DNA of 16,451 nt from Phycisphaerae bacterium (GCA_028706835.1 JAQTVL010000026.1:1-16451); one strand, 5' to 3'; counted from the stretch's first letter, positions 1 to 7,093 are shown. The notes: generated by a model from the sequence alone, not told the origin. Translations and numbers: made by a program.

Positions 1-227
1 GCTTTCTTGCGCCGGGCTCGCGGGCGCCGCTTCGCGTAGGCGGGGGAATACTGTTCGATTTTGTCCATCGCCTCAGGGCCGTAAAGTTGCTCGCCACAAT
101 CGGGACATTCCTCGAACACTAAGCTCGGAACCTTGTAGACCTGACCGCGGTACTGGCGGGTCATCGTCCTGCGGACTCGTCTGATCCGCTTGCTTCCGCA
201 CGTTGGGCAAGTATCGATTTCTTTCAT
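1..227 (-). CDS. YgiT/MqsA-type zinc-finger protein, probable antitoxin (partial)
   Basis: Small protein of which 75 residues lie in the window; no stop is reached before the left edge. Two CxxC pairs are visible (CPTC at residues 7-10 and CPDC at 41-44), the zinc-ribbon arrangement of YgiT-type/MqsA N-terminal domains. The tail is very basic (KRRPRARRKK), which fits DNA or RNA contact. The ATG lies 4 nt after the TAG stop of the upstream DUF4258-like gene, so the pair is probably translationally coupled. Toxin-first, antitoxin-second order is the MqsRA layout. In that family the zinc domain binds the toxin and a C-terminal HTH binds the operator; whether a HTH follows here cannot be seen. 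It could instead be a stand-alone YgiT-type finger of about 80-90 residues. Role as antitoxin is inference from family and context. Confidence 0.75.
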   Translation of the reverse strand, partial: MKEIDTCPTCGSKRIRRVRRTMTRQYRGQVYKVPSLVFEECPDCGEQLYGPEAMDKIEQYSPAYAKRRPRARRKK

Positions 228-231
228 GGGT

Positions 232-549
232 CTATCGGGCGCCTTTGGCGCTGATTAGAACATAGTAAAAGTCACACCCGGCGATTTGAGTCAACTTTCC
301 TTTTGTGTAGACGAACACACCGTCCAACGTTGATCCGTGGATCACATACAAATACTCCGTGTGCGCATCAACCGGGTTGCGCGAGCGAAGCGTCTTGTAG
401 ATCGCGACCGCGTTCAAGATCGATTCCAGAGCGTCACTTCGACGAAGATCGCCCGCTTCCGCTTCGTCGTTCGCCGTCGCGGTGAAGCGATACCGACCTG
501 CAAGAATCGCCCGCTTGATGCGAACCAGGATGTCGTGGCCTGCCCGCAC
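232..549 (-). CDS. DUF4258-like protein, probable toxin of a TA pair
   Basis: 105-residue protein, start GTG at 549 (no in-frame ATG precedes the conserved part). It has an N-terminal helix with basic residues (ILVRIKRAILAGRYRFT), a central acidic helix and a beta-rich C-terminal half (YLYVIHGSTLDGVFVYT, then AGCDFYYVLIS). This order and length match DUF4258-like proteins commonly encoded just upstream of YgiT-type zinc-finger proteins. That family is thought to be RNase-like toxins, by analogy with MqsR/RelE folds. The stop codon lies 4 nt before the ATG of the zinc-finger gene. A perfect TATAAT lies 13 nt upstream of the GTG, so the transcript would be nearly leaderless; the AGGGG between them could also act as a ribosome binding site. 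Assignment rests on size, fold pattern and neighbour; no catalytic residue is confidently identified. Confidence 0.6.
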   Translation of the reverse strand: MRAGHDILVRIKRAILAGRYRFTATANDEAEAGDLRRSDALESILNAVAIYKTLRSRNPVDAHTEYLYVIHGSTLDGVFVYTKGKLTQIAGCDFYYVLISAKGAR

Positions 550-562
550 GGTCTCTACCCCT

Positions 563-568
563 ATTATA
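563..568 (-). promoter_or_regulatory. -10 box (TATAAT) of the toxin-antitoxin pair
   Basis: On the minus strand a perfect TATAAT lies in the 43-bp gap between the aspS stop and the GTG start at 549. No convincing -35 hexamer is present 16-18 bp upstream. The expected transcription start is only about 5 nt before the GTG. This suggests the pair has its own promoter rather than depending on aspS readthrough. Confidence 0.5.
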
Positions 569-592
569 CAAGTCCTCCGCGTTCTTTGCGGT

Positions 593-2449
593 TCAGTCTT
601 TCTTCCCCGGCGGCGCGATCACGGCGATGCCAAGTTCGCGAAGTTGCTTGTCGTCCACCGGCGACGGGGCCTGGCTCATCAGGTCCACCGCCTGCTGCGT
701 CTTGGGGAACGCGATCACGTCGCGGATCGAGTCGGTGCCGAGCAGCAGCATGATCAGCCGATCGATGCCCATCGCAACGCCACCGTGCGGCGGGGCGCCG
801 CTCTTGAGCGCGTCCAGCAGGAAGCCGAAGCGGCGCTTCGCGTCCTCCTCGGCGAAGCCCAGGGTCCTGAACAGCCTCGCCTGGATGTCCATGCGATGGT
901 TGCGGATCGAGCCGCCGGCGATCTCCTGGCCGTTGAGCACCAGGTCGTAGGCCTTGGCTTTGATCGCGCCGGGGTCGGTCTTCAATTTGTCCACGTCCTC
1001 GTCCTTCGGGCCGGTGAACGGGTGGTGGCAGGCGACCCAGCGGCGTTCCTCGTCGTCCCAGTCCAGCAGCGGGAAATCGACCACCCAGCAGAAGCGGAAG
1101 ACGTCCTGCGGGATCAGGTTCCGTTGCCGGGCCAGCGACCGCCGCAGGGCGTCGAGGCACTTGTTCACGATCCGCCGGTCGGCGTCGCCGATGACCAGGA
1201 TCAGGTCGCCGTTGGCGGCGCCCATGGCGGCGATCAGTTCCGCCTGAAGCGCGGGGTTGAAGAACTTGGCCTGCTGGCTTTCCAGCTTGCCTTCCTTCAC
1301 CTTGAACCAGACGACGCCCTTGCCGCCGATGCCCTGGACGAATGGGGTCAGGTCGTCAAGCTGCTTGCGGGTCATATCCGCGCCGCCAGGCAGGACAAGG
1401 CCCTTCACCTGGCCGCCGGGCCTGCCCGGAACCCTCGGCGGGGCCGCGAGCACGCTCTTGAAGCCGTTGAAATCGCTCCGCCCGGCGATGTCGCTCACGT
1501 CGCACATCTCCAGGCCGAACCGGATATCCGGGGCGTCGGCGCCGTACTTCGCCATGCACTCGTCGTAAGTGAGCACCTGGAACGGCGGCTTGACGTCCAA
1601 GCCATGTACGCGCTTGAACACCTCCGCCACCGCGCCTTCCAGCAGCGTCATCACGCGCTTCATGCTGGGGAAGGCCATCTCGACGTCGAGCTGGGTGAAC
1701 TCCGGCTGGCGGTTGGCGCGAAGGTCCTCGTCGCGGAAGCAGCGGACGATCTGGAAATATGCGTCGCAGCCGCCGATCATGAGAATCTGCTTGAAGATCT
1801 GCGGCGATTGCGGCAGGGCGTAAAAGCTGCCGAGATTGACCCGGCTGGGCACGAGGAAGTCGCGGGCGCCCTCGGGCGTGCTCTTGGTCAGGAACGGCGT
1901 CTCGACTTCCAGGAAGCCATGGGCGTCGAAGTAATCGCGGATCGCCTTGATGGCCGTGTGGCGGACGCGGAGCGCCCGCTGCATGGCTGGGCGGCGAAGG
2001 TCGATGTAGCGGTAGGTCAGGCGCCGTTCCTCGCCGACCTGCTCGGCGTCGCCGGGGAAGAACGGGGGGTTGACCGCCTTGTTCAGCAGCGTGAGCGACG
2101 CGGCGACAACCTCGATTTCGCCGGTGGCCAGCTTCGGGTTGGTCAGGCCCTGGCCCCGGGCACGGACCAAGCCGGAGGCGGCAATGACGTCCTCGCTGCG
2201 CAAGTCGCGGGCGAGGTCGTGGGCGGCGGCGTTCTTCGAGGAATCGAAGACGATCTGCACCAGGCCGGTGTGGTCGCGCAGGTCGATGAACACCAGTTGG
2301 CCATGGTCGCGCCAGGATTCGACCCAGCCGGCCAACGTGACCGTCTTGGCCACATCGCCGATCCGCAGTTCGCCGCAGCGGTGGGTCCGCTGGTAGGCTG
2401 ATTCGTCGTAGTGCGCCAACTCCACCGGAGAGGCCGGTTGCTCAGTCAT
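593..2449 (-). CDS. aspS: Aspartyl-tRNA synthetase (bacterial type, probably non-discriminating)
   Basis: 618-residue class II synthetase (E. coli AspRS is 590) that attaches aspartate to tRNA in the cytoplasm. The N-terminal OB fold anticodon-binding domain is at about 24-120 (GWVESWRDHGQLVFIDLRD at 41-59). Class II motif 1 is near 147-164. Motif 2 is at about 236-256 (RCFRDEDLRANRQPEFTQLD), preceded by FYALPQSPQIFKQ. The bacterial GAD insertion domain spans roughly 300-430, and motif 3 is at 557-580 (GVAMGIDRLIMLL, then GTDSIRDVIAFPK). The start at 2449 (MTEQPAS) is chosen because the frame stays open upstream only through palindromic repeats and low-complexity sequence. His49 (in RDHG) and Gly101 (RGQGLTNP) correspond to His31/Gly82 of Pseudomonas aeruginosa AspRS, which mark enzymes charging both tRNA-Asp and tRNA-Asn; E. 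coli has Leu and Lys there. That prediction would require GatCAB elsewhere in the genome. Confidence 0.97.
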   Translation of the reverse strand: MTEQPASPVELAHYDESAYQRTHRCGELRIGDVAKTVTLAGWVESWRDHGQLVFIDLRDHTGLVQIVFDSSKNAAAHDLARDLRSEDVIAASGLVRARGQGLTNPKLATGEIEVVAASLTLLNKAVNPPFFPGDAEQVGEERRLTYRYIDLRRPAMQRALRVRHTAIKAIRDYFDAHGFLEVETPFLTKSTPEGARDFLVPSRVNLGSFYALPQSPQIFKQILMIGGCDAYFQIVRCFRDEDLRANRQPEFTQLDVEMAFPSMKRVMTLLEGAVAEVFKRVHGLDVKPPFQVLTYDECMAKYGADAPDIRFGLEMCDVSDIAGRSDFNGFKSVLAAPPRVPGRPGGQVKGLVLPGGADMTRKQLDDLTPFVQGIGGKGVVWFKVKEGKLESQQAKFFNPALQAELIAAMGAANGDLILVIGDADRRIVNKCLDALRRSLARQRNLIPQDVFRFCWVVDFPLLDWDDEERRWVACHHPFTGPKDEDVDKLKTDPGAIKAKAYDLVLNGQEIAGGSIRNHRMDIQARLFRTLGFAEEDAKRRFGFLLDALKSGAPPHGGVAMGIDRLIMLLLGTDSIRDVIAFPKTQQAVDLMSQAPSPVDDKQLRELGIAVIAPPGKKD

Positions 2450-2503
2450 GGTCGTAATGCTTTCTGTAAGAACAGACGGGAATAGTAACACTCCGAATCT
2501 GAA

Positions 2504-2557
2504 CCCCTCCCCCTTCACGGGGGAGGTCCCGCCTTCAGGCGGGGGTGGGGGTCGGGC
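2504..2557 (+). repeat. GC-rich palindromic repeat, copy 1 of an inverted pair
   Basis: A ~54-bp unit made of two small hairpins: CCTCCCCC-ttca-cGGGGGAGG, then CCCGCC-ttca-GGCGGG, followed by GGGTGGGGGTCGGG. A diverged copy lies in opposite orientation at 2581-2635, with about 23 bp between them. It resembles dispersed REP-type palindromes common in many GC-rich bacterial genomes. It lies between the glycosidase stop (2642) and the aspS start (2449). Confidence 0.75.
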
Positions 2558-2580
2558 GAGCAAGAAACCGCCGCTGCGAT

Positions 2581-2635
2581 CCTCACCCTCACCCCCCGCT
2601 AAAGCGGGGACCTCTCCCGTCAAGGGAGAGGGGTG
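2581..2635 (-). repeat. GC-rich palindromic repeat, copy 2 (inverted)
   Basis: Read on the minus strand this matches the 2504-2557 copy unit for unit: CCTCTCCC-ttga-cGGGAGAGG, then CCCCGC-tttaGCGGGG, then GGGTGAGGGTGAGG. Several differences between the copies preserve pairing in the hairpins. The two copies can also pair with each other to form one long stem, which could act as a transcription barrier downstream of the glycosidase gene or as part of the aspS leader. Confidence 0.75.
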
Positions 2636-2641
2636 AAGAAG

Positions 2642-3817
2642 TCATGGCACGAGCGCCGGCTGCGACGTGGCCGCCACCGGCCCGCAGGCCCGCTTGAAAT
2701 AGTCGCGCAGGACCTTCTCGGCCGGCTTGCCCCGCGGGCTGTAGCCGCCGTCCTTGGTTGCGTCGTAATCGTCGTCGACGAGGGTCCACTCCCAGAAGAT
2801 CAGCCCGCCGACCATGTCCTCTTTCTCCCAGACTTGCAGGAAGCCTTTATACAGGTTCTCCTGCTCGACCATGGACGGCTTGTCGGGGGCGGCGTAGTAG
2901 TCCCAGGGGTTCATCGCGGCGCCCTTCTGGCTGGCCCAGCCGGCTTCGGTGAAGATCACCGGCTTGCCGATCGTCTTCTGCCAGGCGATCAGTTTCTTCT
3001 TGTACTCGTAGGTGGTGCCGTACTTGTCCTCGAACCGATCCCAGGCCTTGACCACTTCGTCGACGGTCGGCTCCTCGTGATCAGCCAGCGTGTAGTAGCT
3101 CGTGCAGCCGGCGAAATCGAGGTCCTTCCAGAACGCGATCTTCCAGTAGCGGTCCCAGTTGGCGGAGTAGCCGAGCTTGAGGTTCGGATACTTGTCGCGG
3201 AGGAACTTGATGAGCTTGCGCCACCGGCTGGTGGAGGTCTCCATCTTGTTCAGCTCCGAGCCGACCATGAACAGGCCGCCTCCGGCGTTGGACACGGCCT
3301 CGGCGTAGTAGACGATGTACTCCTGGTAGTCGGCCCACCAGCGGTCGGAATCGGTGGGGATGATCCGGCCTCGCCATTCCGTGCCTCGCGGGGCGTCGAG
3401 CAGCACGATGGGCATGACAATGACCCGCAGGCCGCGGCTGCGGGCCGTTTTGACCAAGTCTTCCATTTCCTGCTTGGTCGGGGCGTTGTGGGCGCCGATG
3501 GCGATGGTCGAGCTGCTGCCGTTTTCCTGGTAGGCGGCGACGGACAGCTCGACGGTATTGGCGCCGAGGTCGGCGATCTGGTTGATCGCCTTCTTGAACA
3601 GCGCGAGGTGATTGCGGTTGTGCAGTTGGATGGCCATGCCGTTGAATCGCTCCGCCTGCGTCAGCGGCGTATAGGGCACGACCGGTCGATTCTCGATCGG
3701 GCCGAGGTCTTCCTCGGTGGTGGAACTGGCGTTCCACTGGAAGTGGAAGATCGCCGCGCCGAACAGCAACCCAACCGCGGCGGCGGCGATGGCGATGGTC
3801 ATCAATGCTTCTTTCAT
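2642..3817 (-). CDS. Membrane-anchored glycoside hydrolase, GH113-like TIM barrel
   Basis: 391 residues from the ATG at 3817, which has GAGG about 9 nt upstream; a longer frame to 3886 lacks such support. Residues 5-27 are one hydrophobic segment without a clear cleavage site, so the protein is probably an N-terminally anchored, exported enzyme. The rest is a (beta/alpha)8 barrel: GMAIQLHN at the start, GANTVELSVA (strand 2), RVIVMPIVLL (strand 3), GGLFMVGSELNKME (strand 4) and GKPVIFTEAGWAS (strand 7). Glu188 in GSELN fits the acid/base and Glu291 in FTEAGW the nucleophile of clan GH-A retaining enzymes. Overall pattern and length resemble GH113 (beta-mannanase-type) proteins frequent in Planctomycetota. 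Substrate is not readable from the sequence; GH53-like or another GH-A family is possible. It probably has its own promoter (3858-3886). Confidence 0.75.
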   Translation of the reverse strand: MKEALMTIAIAAAAVGLLFGAAIFHFQWNASSTTEEDLGPIENRPVVPYTPLTQAERFNGMAIQLHNRNHLALFKKAINQIADLGANTVELSVAAYQENGSSSTIAIGAHNAPTKQEMEDLVKTARSRGLRVIVMPIVLLDAPRGTEWRGRIIPTDSDRWWADYQEYIVYYAEAVSNAGGGLFMVGSELNKMETSTSRWRKLIKFLRDKYPNLKLGYSANWDRYWKIAFWKDLDFAGCTSYYTLADHEEPTVDEVVKAWDRFEDKYGTTYEYKKKLIAWQKTIGKPVIFTEAGWASQKGAAMNPWDYYAAPDKPSMVEQENLYKGFLQVWEKEDMVGGLIFWEWTLVDDDYDATKDGGYSPRGKPAEKVLRDYFKRACGPVAATSQPALVP

Positions 3818-3857
3818 GCGGTCATCCTCACAACGCGCAGGAAGTCCAGAATTAGGT

Positions 3858-3886
3858 AGGTTAAGCCCCGCTGCGCGTTTGGTCAA
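3858..3886 (-). promoter_or_regulatory. Candidate promoter of the GH113-like gene
   Basis: On the minus strand TTGACC (3886-3881) and TAACCT (3863-3858) are separated by exactly 17 bp. This would give a leader of about 33 nt before the ATG at 3817. The -35 matches consensus at five of six positions; the -10 is weak. It lies in the 82-bp gap after the phosphodiesterase stop codon. Confidence 0.35.
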
Positions 3887-3899
3887 TAGCTACAGCGTG

Positions 3900-5639
3900 T
3901 CAGTTCGCGGGGGCCGTCGTGGCGGCGGGGCTGGCGGCCTGGATCTGCGGCCATCGGCTGACGCCGTCCATCGGGGCGCGGCGGCCCGGCCGGCCGAGGT
4001 AGTCCAGCAGCGTCGGGGCGACATCGACGATCCGCGCGGCGTGCAGGCGGCCGCCCGCGGGAACGCCCGGGCCGGCGAAAACGAGCGGGATGCGCATGTC
4101 GGCGACGGCCGGCCCGCCGTGGCCGCCACGGTTGCGGCGGGCGAACTGCCAGTGGTCGGTGCTGAACAGCATCAGGTCGCCGTTGCGGGGCGAGTCGAAG
4201 GCGTCGACGATCTGGGCGACGAAGTCCGGGAACGGCGAATCGCAGGTGGCGTCGAGCCATTCCTGGCTCGAGTGGAATTCGCCGTCGAGCAACCGCCTCG
4301 CCGACGGATGGCTCGCCAGTCGAAGCGGGTCGGCGGGCGGCGTAACGCGGTATCGATAGGACGAACTAGACGACTGCGGCAGGCGCAAGCGAGCCGGGCC
4401 GTCCTCGGGCTCGTCGCGTGTCGTGGCGGGGTCGAGGACGGTCCGGCTCGCCACACCCTGTCGCTCGATAACCGCGTAGCTCTCTCCGTTGTCGATCCGT
4501 ATGCGGTCCCGGTCCACCGGGATCGCCGCGAGGTGCTTCGCCGGCAGGGAGTCGAGCAGAAGCCTTGGGAACGACAACTTGTTCGCCTTCGCCTCCTGTG
4601 TCCCGTAGTCGCGATGAAAACTCTCGATCTGCTCGGGCGTCGGCCTGACGGCCCAGTCGTCGCCGATCCGCAGGTGCAGCGAGGCCCGGCGATTGCCGTC
4701 CTGAACCACCGCGACGCGTGCCGGCCCGAGCGCCGCCTGCCGCTGCGGATACTCGCCTTCGTCCTTGCCTGAGACCACCGTCTTGAGGCCCAGCCGTTCG
4801 AGCGTGCCGACCAGGTCGCAGCACTTCGCGGGGTCGGTCGTCTCCTGGCCGTGGTCGGCGACCAGGACCAGCAGCGTGCGATCGTAGACGCCCGCCTGCT
4901 GAAGGCCGGTCGCGATGCGCCCGACCTGGTCGTCGATGTTCCGCACCGCGTCGCGATACTGGGGCGACTCCTTGCCGTGCTCGTGGCCGATGTGGTCAAC
5001 ACCGGGGAAGTAGAACCAGATCGCGTCGGGCCAGCGGCCGGTGCGGGCGGCCTCCCGGCCAATCTCGTTGGTGCGGTATGCGGTCAGGGCGTCCACCTGG
5101 CGGAGGTTGCCGAAGAACCAGGTGACGCCGGTGCTCAGCCAGTTGGCGAAATGGCGCGTCGAGCCGCGATGCACCGGCGTGAGCACCGAGACGGTGTAGA
5201 GGTCGGGGATCATCTCGAAGAACGTCGGCGGCGTGAACTGGCTGTCCACCCGCTGGTAGTCGCAGATGCCCTTGTAGTCCTCGAACAGCAGGCTGTTGCG
5301 GTCGAACCAGGTGTTGCCGGTGATGCCGTGATGGCCGGGGAATTGGCCGGTGTTCAGCGACACGTTGGCGGCGAACGTGATCGACGGGATGACGGTAACG
5401 GCGTGGTCGGTCCGCACGCCACGGGCCAGCAGGTGGCGCTGAATGTTCGGCAGCTCGCCGGCGCCGGCCAGCCGCTCCATCGTCGCCGCATCGAGGCCGT
5501 CGACGAACAGGACGACGGCGCAGCGATCCGGGCGGCGGAGCGTGGGCGGCACGTTCACCGCGATCGGGCTGCGCCACGTGCAACCGGCGATCGCCGCGAC
5601 GAGGAGGAGCGAGCAGACAAGATTCCGCGGATGCTTCAT
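3900..5639 (-). CDS. Type I phosphodiesterase / nucleotide pyrophosphatase-like lipoprotein
   Basis: 579 residues from the ATG at 5639, which begins a lipoprotein signal (MKHPRNLV, hydrophobic run, lipobox IAGC with Cys20). Alkaline-phosphatase superfamily motifs appear in order. LFVDGLD (Asp47) is the first metal ligand. IPSITFAANVSLNTGQFPGHHGI carries the probable nucleophile Thr88 in the position of the NPP catalytic Thr. PGVDHIGHEHG supplies Asp/His ligands, VADHGQE an Asp-His pair, and HGGPAVADMRIPLVFAGPGV the C-terminal His. It should hydrolyse phosphate or phosphodiester (possibly sulfate) esters outside the cytoplasm; the substrate is unknown. Residues about 396-418 are encoded by a palindromic repeat element (4388-4452). 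The ATG lies only about 11 nt after the U-tract of an intrinsic terminator and has no clear Shine-Dalgarno sequence, so expression may depend on readthrough. Confidence 0.85.
   Translation of the reverse strand: MKHPRNLVCSLLLVAAIAGCTWRSPIAVNVPPTLRRPDRCAVVLFVDGLDAATMERLAGAGELPNIQRHLLARGVRTDHAVTVIPSITFAANVSLNTGQFPGHHGITGNTWFDRNSLLFEDYKGICDYQRVDSQFTPPTFFEMIPDLYTVSVLTPVHRGSTRHFANWLSTGVTWFFGNLRQVDALTAYRTNEIGREAARTGRWPDAIWFYFPGVDHIGHEHGKESPQYRDAVRNIDDQVGRIATGLQQAGVYDRTLLVLVADHGQETTDPAKCCDLVGTLERLGLKTVVSGKDEGEYPQRQAALGPARVAVVQDGNRRASLHLRIGDDWAVRPTPEQIESFHRDYGTQEAKANKLSFPRLLLDSLPAKHLAAIPVDRDRIRIDNGESYAVIERQGVASRTVLDPATTRDEPEDGPARLRLPQSSSSSYRYRVTPPADPLRLASHPSARRLLDGEFHSSQEWLDATCDSPFPDFVAQIVDAFDSPRNGDLMLFSTDHWQFARRNRGGHGGPAVADMRIPLVFAGPGVPAGGRLHAARIVDVAPTLLDYLGRPGRRAPMDGVSRWPQIQAASPAATTAPAN
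4388..4452. repeat. Palindromic repeat element inside the phosphodiesterase gene
   Basis: A 65-bp inverted repeat: left arm 4388-4408, loop of 23 nt, right arm 4432-4452, with 18 of 21 arm positions complementary. The left arm is identical over all 21 bases to the left arm of the intergenic element at 14521-14541, and the right arms differ at only a few positions. On the coding strand it is translated in frame as VASRTVLD, PATTRDEP and EDGPARL (residues about 396-418), and the open frame continues on both sides. This resembles in-gene palindromic elements such as those described in Rickettsia. Confidence 0.8.
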
Positions 5640-5650
5640 GGTCCGCACAA

Positions 5651-5683
5651 TAGGAAAAAGCCCAGGGATTGCAATCCCTGGGC
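5651..5683 (-). terminator. Intrinsic terminator after the isomerase-like gene
   Basis: 5660-5683 is a perfect 24-bp palindrome (GCCCAGGGATT-GC-AATCCCTGGGC in halves). On the minus strand it is followed directly by TTTTTCC, the classic rho-independent shape. It lies 37 bp after the isomerase stop codon. A smaller hairpin (CGAATC-GGC-GATTCG, 5701-5715) precedes it. The U-tract ends about 11 nt before the ATG of the next gene, which is unusually close. Confidence 0.85.
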
Positions 5684-5720
5684 GTTGGGGTATCGACAAT
5701 CGAATCGGCGATTCGGCAGT

Positions 5721-6530
5721 TCAGATCACCGACTTGAACAGGTCGCGATAGACCGGCAGCGCGACGCTCGCGTCCGGCAGGTCCGCGTGCCAGCGCTTTT
5801 CCCATTCGAACGTCAGCCAGCCGTTGTAGCCGAGGTTCTTCAGCTCGCGGACCGCGCCGAGCAGGTCCACCTGGCCCTGCCCGGGCAGCGTGAGCACGTG
5901 CGTGTCGTTGCCCTCGACCTTGCCATCCTTGACGTGGGTGTAGCGGATGCGTTTGCCGAGGGTGGCGGCGCTGGTGGCGACGTTCTCGCCGCCGGAGCAG
6001 GAGGTGATCATGATGTCCCACAGGGCCATGGCCCGCGGGCTGTTCACCTTGTCCAGCAATTCCACCACGTCGGGGGTGTGACACCAGGCATCATGGGTTT
6101 CCAGGCAGATGACCGCTTTGCACTTGCTGGTGCGGTCCACGTCTCGCTTCAGGTTGTCGACGGCCTCGGCCATCCACTGATCGCGCGACTGACCCGTTCG
6201 AGGCTGCCCGCCGAAGATTCGAATCACCGGCACGCCCATGCGGTCAGCCAACTGGCAGTAGCTGACGGCCTCTTCCTCGTTGCGCGTGCCTTTGTCGTTG
6301 AGCACCAGGCGCACCGAGCTCGACAGCCCGCTGACGACCAGGCCGGCCGCTTTGACCTTGGCCATCGTCTTGTCGAGGTCAAGGGTAAAGGCGGGCAGCT
6401 TCGTGATGTCGAGGTCCTGGCCCAGGCCGCGGAAATCGATTCCGGCGAACCCGCCGGCCGTCTCGATGTCACCGAGCACCTGGTCCAGCGGCGAGCCGGG
6501 CCAGCCAAGCGTTGTCACCGACAACTTCAT
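5721..6530 (-). CDS. Sugar phosphate isomerase/epimerase-like protein (xylose isomerase-type TIM barrel)
   Basis: 269 residues, ATG at 6530 with GGAGA about 7 nt upstream. The fold is the AP-endonuclease-2/xylose-isomerase-like barrel. Metal-site residues expected for the family are visible in order: Glu in VICLETHDAW, Asp in ALWDIM, His in RYTHVKDGK, and Glu in WLTFEWEKRW near the end. Asn/His in EGNDTHVLTLPGQGQVD match the usual loop before the last strand. Such proteins isomerise or epimerise keto-sugars or inositol derivatives in the cytoplasm; the exact substrate cannot be told. No signal peptide is present. It lies 39 bp after the universal stress protein gene on the same strand and ends at a strong terminator, so it is probably the last gene of the GNAT-usp-isomerase transcript. 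Confidence 0.85.
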   Translation of the reverse strand: MKLSVTTLGWPGSPLDQVLGDIETAGGFAGIDFRGLGQDLDITKLPAFTLDLDKTMAKVKAAGLVVSGLSSSVRLVLNDKGTRNEEEAVSYCQLADRMGVPVIRIFGGQPRTGQSRDQWMAEAVDNLKRDVDRTSKCKAVICLETHDAWCHTPDVVELLDKVNSPRAMALWDIMITSCSGGENVATSAATLGKRIRYTHVKDGKVEGNDTHVLTLPGQGQVDLLGAVRELKNLGYNGWLTFEWEKRWHADLPDASVALPVYRDLFKSVI

Positions 6531-6569
6531 CGAGTGTCTCCTTGTGTGAGTAACGAACCAGCCGACAGG

Positions 6570-7040
6570 TTACGGCAGAATGAACTCTCGCTCCGGGTGA
6601 TGAACGGTCAGCACCGGACAGGGCGCCTTGCGAACCACCTTCTCGGCGACCGAGCCCATGAGCATCTGGCCCAGGCCGCCGCGGCCATGGGTGCCGATCA
6701 CGATCAGGTCGATTGACTGGGCCTTGGCGTACTTGATGATTTCGAGGAACGGCCTGCCGATGAGCACCTGGTGTACGACCGTGACGTCCTGGCTGAGCTT
6801 GTCGGCCACCAGTTTTTCGAGGCTCTTGCTCGCGTTGCGGACGACGTCCTCGACGATGGGCGCTCCGACGGGCACGGTGCTTGGAGCCATGCTCATCCAG
6901 TACTGGTAGGCCTCGTCGACGACGTGGATCACGTGCAGTTCGGCCTTGTAGTCGCGGGCAAATTGCAGGGCATATTTAAGGGCCGCCTCGGACAACTCGG
7001 AGAAGTCCGTCGGAAACAGGAGCTTGTTGATCTGGATCAT
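6570..7040 (-). CDS. Universal stress protein (UspA family, ATP-binding type)
   Basis: 156 residues, single Usp domain. It starts with strand-helix KLLFPTDFSELSEAALKYAL and carries the full nucleotide-binding motif G-2x-G-9x-G-S in GTHGRGGLGQMLMGS, followed by VVRKAPCPVLTVH. This predicts an ATP-binding UspA-like rather than a UspFG-lacking-motif member. Family members help survival under starvation, redox or low-oxygen stress; the partner is unknown. ATG at 7040 has a perfect AGGAGG six bases upstream, suggesting strong translation. It lies 53 bp after the GNAT-like gene and 39 bp before the isomerase-like gene. A Crp/Fnr-type regulator is encoded divergently 1.4 kb away, but no matching binding site was found just upstream of this gene. 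Confidence 0.93.
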   Translation of the reverse strand: MIQINKLLFPTDFSELSEAALKYALQFARDYKAELHVIHVVDEAYQYWMSMAPSTVPVGAPIVEDVVRNASKSLEKLVADKLSQDVTVVHQVLIGRPFLEIIKYAKAQSIDLIVIGTHGRGGLGQMLMGSVAEKVVRKAPCPVLTVHHPEREFILP

Positions 7041-7093
7041 CGGTTTCCTCCTGACTGTTGGTGCTGCGCATTATCCTGGCCTGCCCCGCCCCG

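Noticed and set aside
577..591. CCGC-N7-GCGG after the aspS stop as a terminator
   Set aside because: The stem is only 4 bp and there is no T-run following on the minus strand.
482..2401. Long open plus-strand frame antisense to aspS, and similar long frames antisense to the phosphodiesterase, lyase and aminotransferase genes
   Set aside because: They lie opposite genes with clear family motifs, their translations are Ala/Arg/Gly/Val-rich with no recognisable domain, and long antisense frames are expected in GC-rich coding DNA.
2450..2623. In-frame extension of aspS by 58 codons upstream of 2449
   Set aside because: It translates the palindromic repeats and low-complexity sequence, and AspRS homologues begin near the chosen start.
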